A stretch of DNA of 64,000 bases from Phialocephala subalpina (Eukaryota; Ascomycota; Leotiomycetes; Helotiales; Mollisiaceae): the NCBI GenBank assembly GCA_900073065.1, contig FJOG01000019.1, positions 606,887 to 670,886 of the forward strand, written 5' to 3'. The notes beneath the pieces were generated by a model. The model ran no database searches. It worked only from the letters and a program-made list of their open reading frames with translations, and was not told the origin of the DNA. The stretch's first letter is position 1, and each line of letters begins with the position of its first letter. The position numbers were made by a program, and so were the translations under genes. Shown in pieces: positions 11,401-22,213 of the stretch.

Positions 11401-12482
11401 TGTGAGTGTGGGAAAGTGGGTTCGTTCAAGGTTGAAGAGCAAGACGACAACCTATGTCAGCAGTTTATCGCAATTCATGATCGAAGATTTGGATGTCCAG
11501 CCTCACGTTCAGCATCAGCGAACCTAGCCCCTCCATAATTCGGCCCCATTTCTTCCCCTTGACTTGCTTTTGTTGGCACTGCTATTGAGAAGGCTGTTAT
11601 CTGAGACATTGAGCGGCAAGATCCGACTATCACCAAACTAGTGGCTTTCAGCTTGATGTCTTATTTGGTGGCTTAGTCTTGGCAATGTATTGCCAGTAAC
11701 GTTTTGGACGGCTTTAAAACGTGACCAAACAAGTGTGAAAGCTGTTAACCCATTTTGCAAGTGTCACTGTGTCTCGGTGCTCAAATGCATTGCCAGCCTT
11801 TATTATGCAAAAAATCGTCAAGTGTTCAGTATTTTCATACCAGTTACTCATTCACGTTTAGATTTTTAGTTTTGGGTTATAAATATCTACACATCATGTG
11901 TAAACTATCAAATGTGGCGGAAGTGTCAGCCATTTTCTGGGCTTGTGGAACAAGCAAAGTGGTTGTCTCAAACTTCAAGCCCTATGAGAAACACGGGAAA
12001 AGATAACAGATGCGGTTCCGAATTCGGCGGCAAAGGTGTTATTTACACGATAAAGAAGGTCGGTGAGATGGACTTCTGCTTTAACTCGAAGGTTGGCTTA
12101 TGCTTGGAATATGCCAACATAGTTGACATTAAGTATTTAGAGTAAATTCTTTCGAAAAATTTGTGGACCACTCCCGAACTGGATTATTTAGTCTATCCTC
12201 GGGAACCGTCCGATCTTCGTGGAGAAGCATAATTGGAGCTGCTGAAGAACATGGCGCTGTGTCGGGGTTCTAATGGATGGCAGGCTTTTCCACGATTGTT
12301 GCGCCAAACATCTGAAATCAGTAAGACATGGGGCTCCCCAAACCTATGAATTTTCATTTTCAGCTCTAGCTGAGATGCAGCAGAGATACTTGAATGGGCT
12401 GCATCCGTAACCATCTCCTTGTCTGCGATGGGTTTTCCCCGTGGTCAACCCAGCATATACATCGCTTGAGTATCGGACTTAC
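11401..12482. other. Intergenic, locally AT-rich
   Basis: Between two divergent genes. From about 11.7 to 12.2 kb it is AT-rich with weak, motif-free frames. A 5' non-coding exon of the permease gene could lie near 12.4 kb. Confidence 0.35.
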
Positions 12483-15074
12483 ATGGGCCAGGAATTCGAC
12501 ATGGCTCACCGGTACGCACCAGAGAGCGAGGATCCTACGTCTATGGCAGATGGTTCAGAGTTTAACGGAGACTGGAGTCCTGACTTGGACCCGGACGACT
12601 TACGAGAACTTCGAGCCGCACAGCTAGATCCGACCAAAATTGTCACCGAGCTGCCGAAAGAAGCTGTGCGCATGGGATACTATTCTACAATATGTCTGAT
12701 CTTCAATCGAATGATTGGTATGTTGTAAATCTCATCCGCAGTCCGGTTCAAACTAGCTGATAATTTGTTTACAGGCGTCGGCATTTTCAACTCAGCTTCA
12801 GCTGTATTTACTAACACGAAGAGTATTGGATTGTCCTTGATACTTTGGATGCTTGGGTCTATCATCTGTCTCGCTGGTGTCTTTGTGTTTGTGGAATTGG
12901 GCTTGACTATTCCGAGGTGGCCATTCGGAAGGAATAGTGAGAAGATATCTGCGATTTGCAGTGGAGATGGACTAAATTATGTGAGTGCTGGCACATATGG
13001 AGTAACCCATTGACTTCCACTGATCTCGTTCCTAGTTTAACTACATGTTGAAAACACCGCTGTTTTTGGCGACCTGCATGTATGGAATTACTTTTATCAT
13101 CCTCGAAAACACTGCTGGAAACTCCGTCTCCTTTGCGACCAACATACTAGACGCCGCTCATATAATAGAAACACCTGGAAAAGTCATCGGAATCGCCATC
13201 GGAGCAAATACCTTCTGCTGTTTACTCCATGCCTTGTCGAGGAAGTGGGGTATTCTGTTGAATAACTTCTTTGGGACTCTTAAGCTGGGGATCCTCATCT
13301 TCGTTGTTATCATTGGCATAATCTGTAAGTTTAAATTTCTCACCAGAGTACAAGGGTCTTTCTCAAACCTAATGTCTTGCCATTTGATAGGGATCAATCA
13401 TGATGTGGCAAAGGACAACTTTGATGTGACGACTTCATTCAACTTTGACAAGAGCCCTAAACTCCCATTTCGATACGCGGAAGCAATGATCTTCATCATT
13501 TTGCCTTTCGGTGCTTTCCATCAGATCAACTACGTAAGTCATTTGAGGTCCCAGAGTGTGCATGGCAGCACTTTCAATCCCCCGGCCTGACGTGGAGAAT
13601 TGAGAAGTGTGGGATGGACTAAGATACTTCGTTCGGTTTGGTGTTACTATTCGAGGCAATGAGAGTCCTCCCTTCCGAGAAGTGGGCTGGGAATGTTCTG
13701 GAAAGGGGTGGGAGATTGATGAAGCTGTCTCAATATGCTTGTTCAAGTTCTGACAGGGTTAGGTTGTTGCTGAAGTCCGGGAGCCACGGAAAATATTTCC
13801 TCGGGCAGCTTTCGCTGGCGTCATCACAGTCATTGTGATATATATGGCTGTCAACATTCTATATGTACGTCCCTGGGCTACCTCATATGATGACAGCAGC
13901 TACTTACCAAGTTCAAGGCTGCGGTCATTCCGAAGGCACAGCTTTTCAAGGATGGTGGCATCGATGTTATGGGTGTTTTCATGCAGCTAACACTAGGGAA
14001 TGTCATGACCAATACAAGACATCTGGCTACTTTTGCTTCGTGCATCAAGGCAATCTCGGCGTTTGGAAACCTCATTGTAGTTACCTTCACTACAGCACGA
14101 GGTAATGATGCCCCAGAACAGGTTGAACTTTGAAGGTGTCTTCTAACACGTGAGTAGTCAAACAAGAGATTGCAAAAGAAGGGATCCTCCCATACTCGCT
14201 GTTCTTCGCAGAGAGTTATGGCCTTTCACTCAGCAGCCTTTTTAGACGCAAATCCAAGTCTAAAGCGAGGGTATCATACCACACGAATTTCGAGAAAACC
14301 CCAGCTGCTACGTTGGCGCTCCATTGGGTCATCACAAACATCCTAGTCATCGCCCCAGTTCTCGCCATTGTCCCTGTACCGTACAATTCTACGGCAGCTT
14401 ACGCATACATAACTACTGCCTTCGTGTACGATATTGATGTAGTGTACTTCGTCGCTGTCGCTTTCGGGTTACTATGCCTTCGCTTCACTCCGAGTGTTCA
14501 CTGGGCAGAGAAGTCAGCGTTCAAGCGACCTTGGGTCAGCATAACAGCTGCCTTAGTTTTGTTGACTGGTTGCCTCTTCCCTCTCATATTTATTTGGGTG
14601 CCAGATCCAGCCTTTCCACAAGCAACTCGCACAAGCAAGCTCGTTCCATGGTGGGGAGGTCAAACCCTGGCAGTATGTTTCCTCCTCTTCGCTTTCCTGT
14701 ACTGGGTAGCTTTCCGATTGTACATCCGGATACGGTCGGATCGTGAAGGAAAGACTCTTCATGTAAAAAGAGAACCGATCTTCAAGCAAGATACCGGAGG
14801 TTTGACGCAGATCTTTGAGATTGTCACCTTGCATTGGAGGAGAGAGGTCGGAATGAGACTGGATGAAATTGAGGAAACAGACGATGGATACCGGTCCTCT
14901 ACCATACAATCCAGCTCACCTCAACCCAACGGCATTGGAAGAATGAGGCAGCACAATGGATGGGAGGGTCGTGCTAGCCCTGGAGCTGGGTCAAACTCGA
15001 CCCATGAGATAGGAAAGCAGGAACCACGACTCACGGTGAGACGGAAACCAGTTATGTCAGAGTTGTTAGCGTGA
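12483..15074 (+). CDS. Amino-acid permease of the APC superfamily
   Basis: Seven exons (12483-12717, 12775-12980, 13036-13324, 13391-13533, 13763-13864, 13918-14101, 14158-15074) give 691 residues in one frame. The core begins with RMGYYSTICLIFNRMIGVGIF, typical of the LAT/APC fold start, and continues through about twelve hydrophobic segments. VVAEVREPRKIFPRA after the fourth junction is the conserved cytosolic loop of these permeases, and HLATFASCIKAISAFGN is equally characteristic. The N-terminal 75 residues and the C-terminal 110 are hydrophilic and cytosolic. The family imports amino acids at the plasma membrane; the fungal branch resembles methionine or low-affinity permeases, but the substrate is not assignable. 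Intron 4 is unusually long (229 bp). The acceptor of intron 5 is either 13911 or 13917, a two-codon choice. ATG 12483 was taken; ATG 12501 is possible. Confidence 0.87.
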
Positions 15075-15752
15075 AATATGTCTGGTTTAATCTGACTGTG
15101 GTAGTCGGGATATTTCTATTGTTTCATGCACGGTAATTGTGTCTGGAAGAAAGACTTTGGAGTCGTTTAATTTGATTCTACTGGGAGGTGATGCCTCTCG
15201 CACTCGCTCAGGCGAAATCTTTGAGGATCATTAAACAATTTTCTAGAACACTATCGGGTTCTAACCTTACCATTCTAAGGCTCTTAACAGTATGAACCTT
15301 CCAAAAATCGAATTTGAGCATTCTGTGCAGAGTGCAAGTGTTGTGGTAGTGTTTTCACTGCGTTACGCGAAAAATTAAGCGAGCTGAACCCCCCATTTGC
15401 GCATGATTGCTGCTGACATTGCGGGTACGAGTACGAGCTCGTTTTTGATTGTTTTCTTTCGCAGACTCTCTGGCTTCCCCATGCGCTATTCCTCGACAAC
15501 ATCTGCCAGCCAGCAATCGGAATTTTCGCGCGTTCGTTGACTATCTGCCAAATTGCAAACATATATCTTACGATGTCAGGACCAATTTAATTGAGTGCCA
15601 TTGAGATGCAGGCACTCCGATCCTCGTCGCGCTGGGATCGCGTGCAATCGGCCTCGCGCCCCCGAAGGCTTGCACAGTGACGGCCTCATTCAAACAACTT
15701 CAGTGCGCTCCCAACCACCATCAAGTGACCTTCTACCCGACCTCAGACGATC
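15075..15752. other. Intergenic region
   Basis: Between the permease end and the HET fragment. No coding motif or repeat seen. Confidence 0.4.
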
Positions 15753-16545
15753 ATGGAACCGACGTACAGAGCACTGATCAGACCGATCCCAGAACGCCTC
15801 AACCTCGCAAATGCAGCAACTCAAGAGCCCAATGAATCCTGCCAACACTGCTCCCTCCTCGTCCCAGATAGATCCAAGATACACGATGGATTGATCAGAA
15901 CTTCCTTCGAGCGTGTCGATTTGTTCCCAGACTTTCCCGAGCTCAAAGCATCAGCTAAAGCTGGATGCGGGTTCTGCAGATTGATCAGAAAAACGATTCG
16001 CTCTGCATGGGCGATTCGTCCGATGGAAGAATGGGGAGTTGGCCCTTTGAGCGAGAAGGACAGTTACTGGGATATACTCTTTTCGTCAACATGGGATGGG
16101 AAGGTTAGGATTCACAATGCCAGCTTCTCGTTGTCTACAATTCCTACGGCGCCTGAAGCATCTTCTGGAAAATTACCCGACAGCCTGGTAGTAAGCTTGA
16201 GTATGGAATTTGGCCCCTTGAACACAGGCTCCGTGCCTCGTTGAGACTTCTGCTGTTAATGTCCAAGGAGGCTACGCAGCGCTCAGTTACATGTGGGGAG
16301 ATATGACCCATCGCCCTCCCCTTCACACGCTGATTTCTAATTACGTCGATATGAAACTCGCCATCTCGATGTTCATCTTACCAAGGAACTTCGTCCACGC
16401 AATAGTCGTCACGAGAAGGCTTGGTCTCCGATATCTTTGGATCGACTCGCTTTGTATCATCCAAGACTCAATGTATGACCGGAAGAGGGAGGCTGCAATA
16501 ATGCACGAGGTATATAAATATGCTGAAGTAACTATTGTAGCGTGA
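15753..16545 (+). pseudogene. Truncated HET-domain (heterokaryon incompatibility) gene
   Basis: An open frame from ATG 15753 encodes the usual N-terminal part of HET proteins, with CQHCSLLVP and AGCGFCRLIRKTIRSAW. It stops at 16242-16244. Downstream, in another frame, comes the start of the HET domain: GGYAALSYMWG, then LGLRYLWIDSLCIIQD and HEVYKYAEVTIVA. The coding signal ends abruptly at 16545, so the rest of the HET domain and the whole C-terminal region are missing. The two blocks could be joined by a very short intron, but truncation alone makes it a relic. HET proteins trigger non-self cell death after hyphal fusion. AT-rich, non-coding sequence follows. Confidence 0.75.
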
Positions 16546-17732
16546 GATAGTCGTGTGTGGTTCTCATAAACGTAACTCTTTTAGCCACTAAGTACATTAA
16601 CAACTTTCAAATCCAGACAACCTACAAGACAACCGTCTATAGCACTAAACTAAAAATAGAGTTCTATATTCTTAATGAGCTACTATTCGTTCTCCGAAGC
16701 GACAACTGCGCCTATTATCCTCATAGCTCCCTTAGAGACAATATGTACCACTCTAATGCCAACGGGACTATGCAAAATCACTTCACTGGAGTTAATAACG
16801 ACGATATCCCCATCACAAGTACACGCAACGCTTCTAGCATCGAGCTTGAGGAAGGCGAGGCGGGCGGCAGGATGTCTGCTGGTGGGGACATTATGGAGCG
16901 GCGATGTCGCATCAGGCAGGGGTCACATTAGTGTGTAATGGTACGAAGAGGTTCATGCGACTTCGTACAAGGCAGAAGCACACCACCGATAGAATTCTAC
17001 GGACATTGGGAGTGGGGAGGAAAATAAGTCGAATTGAATTTGAATTGAATTGAAGTCTATTCGACCAGGTTGAGCCTAACCAACCCATTACAGCCATAGT
17101 CTCGTGATAACTCCTATGTTGGCTTGTTTCAATGATAGGGTGCATCAAGTTTAAACACCGCCATTGTCTAGCGTGACAATATATACGTATTTTTAGAATG
17201 ATAGTACTAAAATTACGCACTTCGGATGCCCTATAGCGCTTCGCGCGAGACGACGACGGCGTTGGTCTGAGCGTATCAGGGGGGCGCTGTAGACGCTAGT
17301 ACTTGGCTGCCAAACGAAGGGGATAGTTAGCGCACCAAGCTAGTACATTTCCTTACGAAAGGGGTTGGTCAAAAATCACTAGAGTAGTTACCCCAAGGCA
17401 TTCTGCCGTGCGTACTCTACGGAAATAAACAATTGGATATTCTGATATCGGCGATTGCCGTCGACCTTCACAGAACCACAAAGTTCGACAGAGAAGGTTT
17501 AGGGAACGCCTCTTTTTTTCTGGCAGCGGCGCTAAGTAGGCGAGCAATTCCGGAGACAGTGGGAATTTTAGCGGCTATCAAAACAAAAGAGCAACCTTAT
17601 CTATTAAATATCGTTACCTAGTCATGTAATTCTGTGCAGAATATGCCTCCATGATCAGCCCATCGGGGGCAACACCACTCGTATCACCGCCAACTTACCG
17701 ACGAGCCAAACGAATATACTCATAGATCATAC
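16546..17732. other. AT-rich non-coding tract
   Basis: Only short, low-quality frames occur. The tract lies between the truncated HET gene and the glycosidase gene. Composition suggests old mutated repeat DNA, but I could not identify an element. Confidence 0.35.
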
Positions 17733-20700
17733 TCAATTGGTTTTATAGCACCTATAAGAGCTAAACTTATCGTTTAGTTGCGGTTCGACGTTAGCAGTAA
17801 AGGGCGTCGAGAAGGCATTCACAGCAATCTCCTCCGAGAAGCTGCCCCCCAGAACACAGTTGGCGTTGCTGGGTATGTGTTAGCCACGTTCCCCATTATA
17901 CGACTTGAGGTTTCTTACTCGTAAAACTCGCACTGAATAAAAGGGCCCAAGATAGAATACGAGCTAACTGCGTTGTTCGCGTTGACGAACTCGACTGTAT
18001 CACTCATGTTAGCAATCGTATTTGATTTAGCTGTCAATCTTTCTCACCACACTCGTTCGGCGCCCCTTGCAGCGAAAACCCTTGACCACCTTGATTTATA
18101 TCAATAAAAGCCGTACCTAGGTACTCAATGTTAGCTGACCATCGACGAGGACTTGCTTGCTCACAAAGCCGTCAAACGTACCCCAAACTAGAGAAATCGA
18201 GCAGGCACAGCCAGCAAAGTTGAGGCAGCAATGAGCCTCATTTCCGGTTGAGTCAATAGTTCCACCACAACCTCCAGCGCTGCAGCTTTGGGGCGGCCCA
18301 CATGTGCTAGGAACCGGCGTGCAATTACAGCCCTGGAAGAAGTTGCGGCACATTGCTACATTGGAGTTGGCATTGTAAGTGCCATCGCCTGTTCATCGGT
18401 TAGTCATAGCTATTTGAGAATTTTCGGTATAGGAGCACAAACAGTTGCCGACATCACAGTTCTGCTGTACCCCACACGTCTTTGACGTAGGATTACAGGG
18501 ACACGTTGCCCATTCTCCCTTGCACGTGGCAATACCGTTACTGTCGAAGGTTCCTGCGCATCTAGACCTTAGGGTTAGCAAGAGACTTCTGTGGAGTTAC
18601 GATATACTAACCCTTGATCATCACAGCCTTGTTTAGCACTACAATTGGCCGCCGTAGGGATACATGGGCAAGTAGCGAATCTACCCTTACAGGTTGCGAT
18701 GCCATCTGTTGTGGCCTAAGGCCCCTACGCCACTGGTGGCGTAGAAGGCCCTGAACGGGCACTTCGTTCAGGCTAGGAGACCCCGAAGCTTCAGGGCTTA
18801 TAGGGCCCTCAGGGCCTATATAAACAGCGTACCTGTCCACTGTAGAGGTAGAAGAGCAAGTCTTATAGCACACATCAATTTATCACGTGCACGCTAGTCC
18901 AAATTTTACCCGCAACACCATCGCTATCAAATGTTCCTGCGCAACTATAATCTGAGAATTAGCGTCAACGTTTCGCTTTAGCAAGGTTCATCGAGTCACG
19001 AACCCTCCAGCCCCACACGATTGTTCCTGGCCACAGTTTGCAGGCGTTGGGAGGCAAGGACAAGTAGCGAACTTGCCCTTACATGTAGCGACTCCGTTAG
19101 AATCAAATGTACCAGCACATCTAAAGATGTATAAGCAAGGTATGTAGAGAGGAGAATATTGCACTTACCCTCCCGCCCCACAAGACTGCTCGAGGCCACA
19201 GTTTTCAGGGGTCAGAATACATGGACAAGTAGCGAACTTCCCTTTACATGTAGCTACACCATTCGAATCAAATGTCCCAGCGCATCCCCCAGCACCGCAA
19301 GATTGTTCAAGCCCACAGTTTGCGGCCGTTGGGATACAAGGACAAGTAGCGAACTTGCCTTTACATGTAGCTATTCCATTAGAATCAAAAGTTCCAGCGC
19401 ATTCACCGTCACCGCAAGACTGCTCGGGGCCACAGTTTTCAGGGGTCGGAATACATGGACAAGTAGCGAACTTGCCCTTACACGTAGCTACTCCATTCGA
19501 ATCAAAGGTTCCAGCGCATCCACCATCACCGCAAGACTGCTCGAGGCCACAATTCGCTGCGGTGGGGAGGCAAGGGCAAGTGGCGAATTTCGCTTTACAT
19601 CGAGCAATACCATCGTTATCAAACGTCCCTTCGCAACCTCCCACATCGCACAATTGCTCTATGCCACAGTTTTCTGCAGTCGGTATACAAGGGCAAGTTT
19701 CAAATTTGCCCTTGCACGTGGCGATTCCTTCAGAATCAAACGTTCCAGCGCATCCACCGACACCACATGACTGCTCGGCACCACAGTTCGCTGGTGTCGG
19801 GATGCATTGACAGCCAGAGGCAAACAGTGTACATAATGCAACTCCATTAGAATCGAATCCTCTGGTACATTGGTCGTCTCCGCAAGATAGGGCCGTAGGA
19901 CAAGTAAAGCCTGGAGTTGTAGATGTGGGAAAGCAGGCACATCCTGCCTGTGCTGGAGATTTGCATGTTGCTTGGCCATTCACAAAGGTGCCGCTGCAGC
20001 TCGCAAGTGTACACAATGGTTGTGTAGATAGGCAAGTAGGAACGATAATAGATGATGTGGAGCTGGTGGTTTGAACGGATGATATAGACGTGGCAGAGAA
20101 TGTGATAGGGACGTGCAGGGATGTCAGGATATCCACCGGCCCAATTCCTGGGTTGGAAATCGTGGTGACAGATGAAGGCGGTGCAGCACAAACTCCGGCA
20201 CCAACACAGTCTCTGTAAGCTGTGTAGAGATAGACCGCGAACGCCTGTCCCTCAGGCGAACCGCTTGTAAACTCCGTTCTATCTAACCAGGAATAGGGGT
20301 CTACAGCAGGAGAAAAGATGCCGTTATTACCTTGGTACTGGGCCAAGGCTTTCCGATTGGTGTCAGCCCAGGCGGTATACTTTTGAGGAAACATTCCTGG
20401 GTCATTGACCGCCATCCGATACGCTACTGCAGAGAGGAGCGCCGTTCCGGAGATTTCGCCAAACCAGCTGCCATCATTCAGATAATTGTGCAGCAGGCCG
20501 CCATCGAAACCCGAGAGCAAAGCGCCATCAAGGATGTCCTTGATCCAGCTTTTGAGCTGGCTGGCCTGAGAAGTCATAGAGGACGAGCCTGACCACTTCT
20601 GTAGCGTATATAGCACACGCACCATTCCGTAGCCTGCCCAGCCATTACCGGTAGACCAAAGTCCAGTGTCTTGGGACTGTGGCCCGATAATATGCTGCCA

Positions 20701-21390
20701 GTTATCAAACTGGCTAGTCTTTAAGACGGCACGCTGCAAACTGCATTGAGTGACTGTTTCAGCCATGAGCGAAGCATTGCCTTGTTGAACAGCTAGATAT
20801 GCCACTGTTGGAGTATTAGCACTGTTTTCGACTTAAGCTCGGGCAGACATGGAAAAAGAGTAGGAACGAAAACACGTACAAAACGGGAAAGACATGGCCA
20901 TGTTGTCGGCCCAAATCTCGGCGACGTCTGGGCGTTGGGAGATCGCGCCATTGCTCCATTTCGGCGCATCGTTCAGGATATAGTCAGCCTGCCGGTTGGA
21001 AGCGTCAATGTACTTGCTGTCCGATTGACCGATAAGGATTGCGGACACCCCGAGTGATGCAGGATCGCCAACAGCAGAATCAGCAACGAATACCTGTCCG
21101 TTGGTGTTAATGTATTGTTTGGCGTATTGGAGGGCAAAGACTTCAGGGTCGGCATTGGGAACATTGCCGCCAGGAAAAGGGTCGGATCCAAAAACAGATA
21201 GCTCGCTGTTATAAAGCTCCAGCAAAGCTTCAGCGGCAGTCCCCCATTCCCATGAGTGCGAGGCCATATTGACCATAGCCTGGGCAGCTAAATAGGGGTC
21301 ATACCCCGCGTCAACGTCGGTAGCGATGATGAGTGTGCTCGAAAATATACCGACGAGGAGTGAAGCTACGATCTGCCACGAGAAGGCCAT
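17733..21390 (-). CDS. Secreted six-hairpin (GH88/GH105-like) glycosidase fused to a cysteine-rich repeat array
   Basis: Ten exons: 20880-21390, 19169-20804, 19004-19120, 18910-18944, 18612-18705, 18443-18561, 18140-18388, 18048-18089, 17919-17994, 17733-17868. They total 3015 nt and 1004 residues with every phase consistent. A signal peptide covers about residues 1-23. The catalytic domain (to about residue 400) has family blocks WEWGTAAEALLELYN, GDPASLGVSAILIGQSD, IWADNMAMSFPFLAYLAV, HIIGPQSQDTGLWSTGNGWA and WFGEISGTALLSAVAYRMA. The Asp of WADNM (about 162) is in the place of the catalytic Asp of unsaturated rhamnogalacturonyl hydrolases. A Ser/Thr linker leads to about twelve 39-residue, six-cysteine repeats and then a C-terminal domain with VEFVNANNAVSSYSILGPF. 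Likely role: extracellular attack on, or binding of, plant or wall polysaccharide (inference). The intron before the last repeats carries a hairpin cluster. The intron at 18090-18139 is the least certain. Confidence 0.82.
18140..19998 (-). repeat. Coding tandem array of 39-residue, six-cysteine repeats
   Basis: The consensus unit begins CAGTFDSNGVATCKGKF and continues ATCPCIPTxxNCGxEQSCGxGG, 39 residues or 117 nt, with cysteines at unit positions 1, 13, 20, 22, 29 and 35. About twelve units can be counted. The first two and last two are divergent, while units 5 to 8 are nearly identical, indicating recent expansion. Units 1-7 lie uninterrupted in one exon. After that, introns fall at the same spot, just before or within the first cysteine codon, and the exon 19004-19120 is exactly one unit. 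I do not recognise the module; a disulfide-knit carbohydrate-binding or adhesive function is inference. Confidence 0.85.
18716..18833. repeat. GC-rich cluster of four stem-loops inside an intron
   Basis: Within the 204-bp intron 18706-18909 lie consecutive inverted repeats: CTACGCCAC/GTGGCGTAG with a 2-nt loop (18725-18744), CCTGAACG/CGTTCAGG with a 7-nt loop (18750-18772), an imperfect palindrome centred on GAAGCTTC (about 18781-18797), and TATAGGGCCCT/AGGGCCTATA (about 18800-18821). All other introns of this gene are about 45-60 bp apart from this one. It looks like an inserted structured element (a hairpin or MITE-like element, or a mobile GC cluster). Confidence 0.7.
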
Positions 21391-22213
21391 ATTGGCCTTG
21401 TAACGATCTCGCTGGTTACAAAATTACAACTAGTTCTTAAGCCTTGAGGGAAAGCTACCGGTATGTATCATGAAGAGGGCATGATTTCATGCAAAGTGTA
21501 CAGCAGTTGTCGGAAGCTTACCTCATATTTTTGGCACAAACCCGTAGCACATGGTACAAGTCTGCTTGCTAGTGGGAATCAGGGAGGATCCACCTTAACT
21601 CTAACCTGTCTCTGAAAGTTCCGTAGCTGAGGTTGTCTCCAACATCAAGAGCTTTATCCTAAAGAGGTGAGACCTGCTAACCGCTGCCGCACGCTCATTA
21701 TCCGATTTAAAGGTTACTGTGGCGCAGCTTTCGGCGGTCTGCACCTTTTATTGATTTATTTGGTTATGTAGTCAGCTTATTACTTCCGTTTTATTCCGGC
21801 TACAAAATATGAAAAATTTGCTCAGCTACGGTAAATAGTCTCCTATTTGCTCGCTTAGCATTATGTTAGTGTGCTCTACTTCTCAATCCTTTCGTTTTCG
21901 TATCCCCTTTCGGCAATAGCTAGTAATGTGCCACAAAGGTGCAAATTTTTATGTCAGAATTTAACTTACAAAAATCTGGAATCCCAATTTCTGTCCAACC
22001 ATAAGCATATAATCATTGGCGGCCGATGGAGTTCTTTTGTGTCCGACTGCTGACCTATAAGCATATGATGGTTGGCGGCCGATGGAGTGTTTTACTGTAT
22101 AACTGTCTACAAACTTCTTACCTACAGTGCCGCGTCAGGAGTCTGAGCCAATTAAGCGAGAACGCGTAAAACGCGTTGACGCGTTTTTCTACTCCTTTCC
22201 TTCTACACAATAA
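21391..22213. other. Non-coding tract upstream of the transposon relic
   Basis: Holds the promoter side of the glycosidase gene and AT-rich DNA. From 22140 to 22195 there are clustered ACGCGT motifs just before the transposase frame, possibly part of the element's 5' end. No clear terminal inverted repeat could be paired with the 3' side. Confidence 0.35.
22001..22098 (+). repeat. Imperfect direct repeat (two copies, 56-bp period)
   Basis: ATAAGCATATAATCATTGGC at 22001 followed by GGCCGATGGAGT recurs at 22057 as ATAAGCATATGATGGTTGGC followed by GGCCGATGGAGT. The copies differ by a few transitions. It may be a sub-terminal repeat of the adjacent element. Confidence 0.6.

Noticed and set aside
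11755..12145. Plus-strand frames in AT-rich DNA before the permease
   Set aside because: Low-complexity, overlapping and without motifs.
18117..18353. Minus-strand stop at 18117 read as the end of the glycosidase gene
   Set aside because: A 50-bp intron (18090-18139) bypasses the stop and joins in frame to three further exons with a coherent C-terminal domain.
18716..18833. Hairpin block considered as a tRNA, rRNA fragment or CRISPR
   Set aside because: No cloverleaf, no conserved RNA core and no regularly spaced identical repeats; the stems differ from one another.
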